From assembly GCF_900114775.1 (NCBI RefSeq), contig NZ_FOUE01000004.1, positions 1 to 64,000 on the forward strand: a stretch of DNA of 64,000 nt. The letters run 5' to 3'. The notes below the pieces were generated by a model. It was not told the origin of the DNA. It did not search any database and was given only the letters and a program-made list of their open reading frames with translations. A program made the position numbers and the translations under genes. This document shows, one piece after another, positions 61,390 through 64,000 of the stretch; the stretch's first letter is position 1, and each line of letters begins with the position of its first letter. Source of the stretch: Marinobacter zhejiangensis (lineage in GTDB: Bacteria; Pseudomonadota; Gammaproteobacteria; Pseudomonadales; Oleiphilaceae).

Positions 61390-61728
61390 ATGGCGAACCA
61401 ATCTCAAAAACTGAACGAAGTCGCAGAGTGCCTTTTACGGATTGAGGCGGAGCTCAGGCGCCTGGATGCCTGGGCTGAGGAGTTGCCATCCGAAGAAGCG
61501 TTGCAGAGCACGCAGCCTTTTGCGGTGGACACGCTCGACTTTACCCAGTGGCTTCAGTTCATTTTTTTGGCTCGAATGAAGGTACTGGTTGAGCTTGACC
61601 ACCCGCTGCCGACTGTGTCTGGTATGGCGCCCATGGCCGAGGAGCATTTCCGGGGCCGTGGGGCTGATATGGGTAAGCTGCTTATTCGTGAGTTGGAGTT
61701 GATGGACCGGCTGTTGTCGGGCGCCTGA
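61390..61728 (+). CDS. YqcC-like (DUF446) protein
   Basis: 112 residues, soluble and helical. Family marks include LRRLDAWAEELPSEEALQST, PFAVDTLDFTQWLQFIFLARM and LPTVSGMAPMAEEHFRG. The E. coli yqcC gene lies next to a pseudouridine synthase (truC); here the neighbour is a ParA instead. Function unknown. Its stop lies 2 bases from the end of the convergent GGDEF-EAL gene. Confidence 0.9.
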   Translation: MANQSQKLNEVAECLLRIEAELRRLDAWAEELPSEEALQSTQPFAVDTLDFTQWLQFIFLARMKVLVELDHPLPTVSGMAPMAEEHFRGRGADMGKLLIRELELMDRLLSGA

Positions 61729-61730
61729 GG

Positions 61731-64000
61731 TTAGTCTGCTTCGTTCGGTGAATCGCTGTCGGTCAGTGTAATATCGAGCTGGGCGCGGGGTACCAGAGAT
61801 TCGTTCCCGTTTACGCGCTGCAAAAGCTCCGGCAACTGATTGCTGGTCATGGGCTTGCAGTAGAAGTGGCCTTGCAGGAGGTGGCAGCCAGCTGAGCGCA
61901 GGAATGAGTCCTGATCTTCCGTTTCTACCCCAGTGGCGGCAACCGTGAGCGACAGTTGTCGTGCCAGGTTGACCAGCGTATGAATGATGGCCTGTGAGCT
62001 TTCGTCGTTAACCGCGTGGTGGAGCAGCTGCTGGTCAATCTTGACCTGATCAAACGGCAAATCCCTGAGCAGCTTCAGCGAAGAGAGCCCGCTGCCGAAG
62101 CGATCCAGCACAAGGCCGACCCCAATGGCTTTTAGTCGCCTGAGAGTTTCGCTGGCGTCGCTTCGGCTGTCCGACACTATCCGTTCATCAATTTCCAATA
62201 GCACCAGTGATGGGGCGAGCCGCGTATCTTTTAGGGTTTGGGTGAACAGGGCAGCCAGTTGAGGGTGGTTGTATTGCCGTGACGACAGGTTGATGCGAAT
62301 GCTAATGGGCTTGTTGCTGATGGCTTGAATGGCGCGAGCCTGGAGGCAGGCATTCTGGCAGATCCATTCGCCAAGAGCCTGCATCTGACCGGTTTGTTCA
62401 GCAACGTCCAGGAAGTCCTCGGGGGTGAGCAGTCCTCGGCTCGGGTGGTGCCAGCGCAATAGGACTTCCAAGCCCTCTATGTGCCCCGTCCGCGCATCAA
62501 GTACGGGTTGGTAGTGCAGGTCGAGCTCCCCATTCCTGATTCCCTCGCGAAGCTCCTGTTCCAGAGTGATCTGGCGCAGCATTTCCCGGTTCATCTCTTC
62601 GGAGAAAAACTGAATGTTGTTGCGCCCTGCTTTTTTGGCCCGATACATGGCCATGTCTGCGTTCTTGAGGAGTTGTTCATAGCTGTCGGCATCGTTTGGT
62701 GCCAGGGTAATGCCGATGCTTGAGGTGATGATCAGCTCGCCGTTTGGCATGGATATGGGCTGCACCAACGCGTCCAGAATGGTTCGGGCAACCTTTTCAC
62801 AGCCTTCTGCGCCGTTGACCTGATGCAGTAAGACCGCGAACTCGTCGCCTCCGAGCCGGCCGATGGTGTCTTCCTGCCGGACACAATTGCGCAGCCGTTG
62901 AGCCATCTCCTTAAGCAGCAGATCGCCAGCGTCGTGTCCGAGTGTGTCGTTGACTCGCTTGAAATGGTCAACATCAAGGCAGATCAGGGCGCAATGGTGA
63001 TGGTGGCGTAGTGCGCTGCTGATGGCTTGTTTACAGCGGTCCTCAAACAACCGGCGGTTGGCGGTGTCCGTCAGCACATCATAGTGGGCGAGGTAGTAGA
63101 GCTGGCTCTGTGAATGGCGGATCTCAGTAATATCCTGGCCAATCATAATGACCCGACGCTGGTTCTCTTCGTATCCGGGCAGCCGGCTCAGGTTCCACAG
63201 GATGTGGTGGGTTTCCCCATTTAAACTCAGCACTTCTGTTTCGAGCGTGTCCTGACTCACGCCACTGCTGAACAGCTTGAGGATTTTCCACGCCAGCTCA
63301 TCCTGGTGTTCGGCCTGGATGAATGCGTTCGCCAGGTTGCGGCCTATGGCATCGTCCCGACTGTATCCAAACAGTGCCTCGGAGGCGCTGTTCCACTGCC
63401 GGATAACGACCTGTTCATCCACAACAACAATTGGATTAGTGGCGGTTTCGAACAATGCCCGGTAATGGCGTGAAGAGCGTTGGAATGATTTTTCGGCCTG
63501 TTGGCGAACGAATATTTCGTCCTTTAGTTCAAAATTGGTGAGCTGAAGCTCCCGGGTCCGCTGGTCAACGATGTCTTCCAGTCCGTTTTCAATCTGTTCC
63601 CGGTCCCAAAGCAGAATCCGTACATAACAGGAAACGGCGGTAATCATTGTAATGAGTGCTTCGGCGAGAATGGCGCTTCCGTCAGCCGGGCTGTTTTCAC
63701 CGACATTGAGAGAAAAGAACAACGCTGAGGCTCCGGCGATTGATATGCAGGCCATGGCGTCGGGGAGGCTGAAGCGGGTAGCTGCCCAAATGGTGACGGG
63801 GAATATGAGGTAAAGCGCCTGCATAGGGTTGTGGCTGGCCATGAGGAGCGCAAACATCAGACAGCTAAGCCAGGCGAGCCCCTCAAGCGACTGCTTTCTA
63901 AGGGTCTGGATCATTAGTAAGGGTTGAATGCACATGGCAACCGGCGCCACCAAAAGTACGCCTAGCATGTTGCTGAGCCAAAGGTGGGGCAGCACGCTAC
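61731..64000 (-). CDS. MASE1-PAS-GGDEF-EAL protein (5' part outside window)
   Basis: At least 755 residues are visible; the frame is still open at the right edge, so the N-terminus is missing. The visible MASE1-type membrane part covers about the first 125 residues. It is followed by a coiled coil, PAS (LFETATNPIVVVDEQVVIRQ), an intact GGDEF domain (RLGGDEFAVLL) with an inhibitory I-site RQED five residues before it, and an EAL domain. In the EAL domain the signature reads EVL, the DDFGTG loop reads DRFGSG (Arg codon 62100-62102), and the AEGVET loop reads ATGVET (Thr codon 61932-61934). Diguanylate cyclase activity is likely; phosphodiesterase activity is doubtful. Confidence 0.92.
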   Translation of the reverse strand, partial: SVLPHLWLSNMLGVLLVAPVAMCIQPLLMIQTLRKQSLEGLAWLSCLMFALLMASHNPMQALYLIFPVTIWAATRFSLPDAMACISIAGASALFFSLNVGENSPADGSAILAEALITMITAVSCYVRILLWDREQIENGLEDIVDQRTRELQLTNFELKDEIFVRQQAEKSFQRSSRHYRALFETATNPIVVVDEQVVIRQWNSASEALFGYSRDDAIGRNLANAFIQAEHQDELAWKILKLFSSGVSQDTLETEVLSLNGETHHILWNLSRLPGYEENQRRVIMIGQDITEIRHSQSQLYYLAHYDVLTDTANRRLFEDRCKQAISSALRHHHHCALICLDVDHFKRVNDTLGHDAGDLLLKEMAQRLRNCVRQEDTIGRLGGDEFAVLLHQVNGAEGCEKVARTILDALVQPISMPNGELIITSSIGITLAPNDADSYEQLLKNADMAMYRAKKAGRNNIQFFSEEMNREMLRQITLEQELREGIRNGELDLHYQPVLDARTGHIEGLEVLLRWHHPSRGLLTPEDFLDVAEQTGQMQALGEWICQNACLQARAIQAISNKPISIRINLSSRQYNHPQLAALFTQTLKDTRLAPSLVLLEIDERIVSDSRSDASETLRRLKAIGVGLVLDRFGSGLSSLKLLRDLPFDQVKIDQQLLHHAVNDESSQAIIHTLVNLARQLSLTVAATGVETEDQDSFLRSAGCHLLQGHFYCKPMTSNQLPELLQRVNGNESLVPRAQLDITLTDSDSPNEAD

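Overview
The window reads as a chromosomal segment of a marine gammaproteobacterium, most probably Marinobacter or a close relative. This assignment is inferred from gene order and protein sequence, because no database search was possible. The supporting signs are the Pseudomonas-like order pyrG-kdsA-eno-ftsB-ispD-ispF-truD-surE-pcm-DUF368-nlpD-rpoS, a complete Na+/electron-transport rnfABCDGE-nth block beside metG, the purN/purM-DUF2066-pgsA-like-hda block, moderately high G+C, and coding density above 90 %. No insertion sequence, prophage, integron, CRISPR array or tRNA gene was seen. Most of the segment is core genome.

Region 1 (1-480): the 3' end of a 23S rRNA, a 5S rRNA and a strong terminator close an rRNA operon. 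Region 2 (481-12851, all minus strand): a sensing and transport block. A 1172-residue kinase with a sodium/solute-symporter sensor (CrbS/MxtR type), a REC-TPR protein and a short soluble histidine kinase are joined by two ATGA stop/start overlaps. A separate REC protein with a C-terminal membrane anchor follows. Upstream lie an unknown two-helix membrane protein, an acetate-type Na+ symporter with its DUF4212 small subunit, a DnaQ-like exonuclease and a cNMP/CBS/DUF294 nucleotidyltransferase-like protein. Together these look like a carboxylate (acetate) uptake and sensing unit.

Region 3 (13012-20613, plus): an Smr-domain protein, a tiny lipoprotein with a repeated W-x(2,3)-N-G motif, an isoquinoline-1-oxidoreductase-type molybdo-hydroxylase (IorA, Tat-exported IorB) with an XdhC maturation factor, the methionine-salvage genes mtnB-mtnD-mtnC, and a DUF3080 lipoprotein. 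Region 4 (20591-23759, minus): arsC, wrbA, DUF2069 and an orphan GspE/PilB-type ATPase whose 3' end overlaps the DUF3080 gene. Region 5 (23892-41898, plus): a TlpA-like lipoprotein, dnaE, accA, tilS, pyrG, kdsA, eno, ftsB, ispD, ispF, truD, surE, pcm, a DUF368 lipid-carrier transporter, nlpD and rpoS. These genes cover replication, lipid A/KDO, isoprenoids, division and stress control.

Region 6 (42106-51172): a secreted chalcone-isomerase-like protein (plus), then metG, rnfA-B-C-D-G-E and nth, tightly spaced on the minus strand. Region 7 (51358-55875): apbC, dcd, a DUF416 protein and an AvtA-type aminotransferase (plus), facing a DUF3108 protein. Region 8 (56028-64000): purM-purN (minus); DUF2066, a CDP-alcohol phosphatidyltransferase, hda, an orphan ParA and a YqcC-like protein (plus); and a MASE1-PAS-GGDEF-EAL protein (minus) that runs off the right edge.

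No clearly new defence or mobile system is visible. The best candidates for undescribed biology are the translationally coupled three-protein phosphorelay with its extra membrane-tethered receiver (481-7336), the unknown membrane protein between transporter and kinase (7397-7900), the W-NG repeat lipoprotein (13648-13839), the orphan secretion ATPase in a redox operon (20591-22369), the orphan ParA beside hda (60547-61344), and the GGDEF-EAL protein whose EAL domain has lost catalytic residues.
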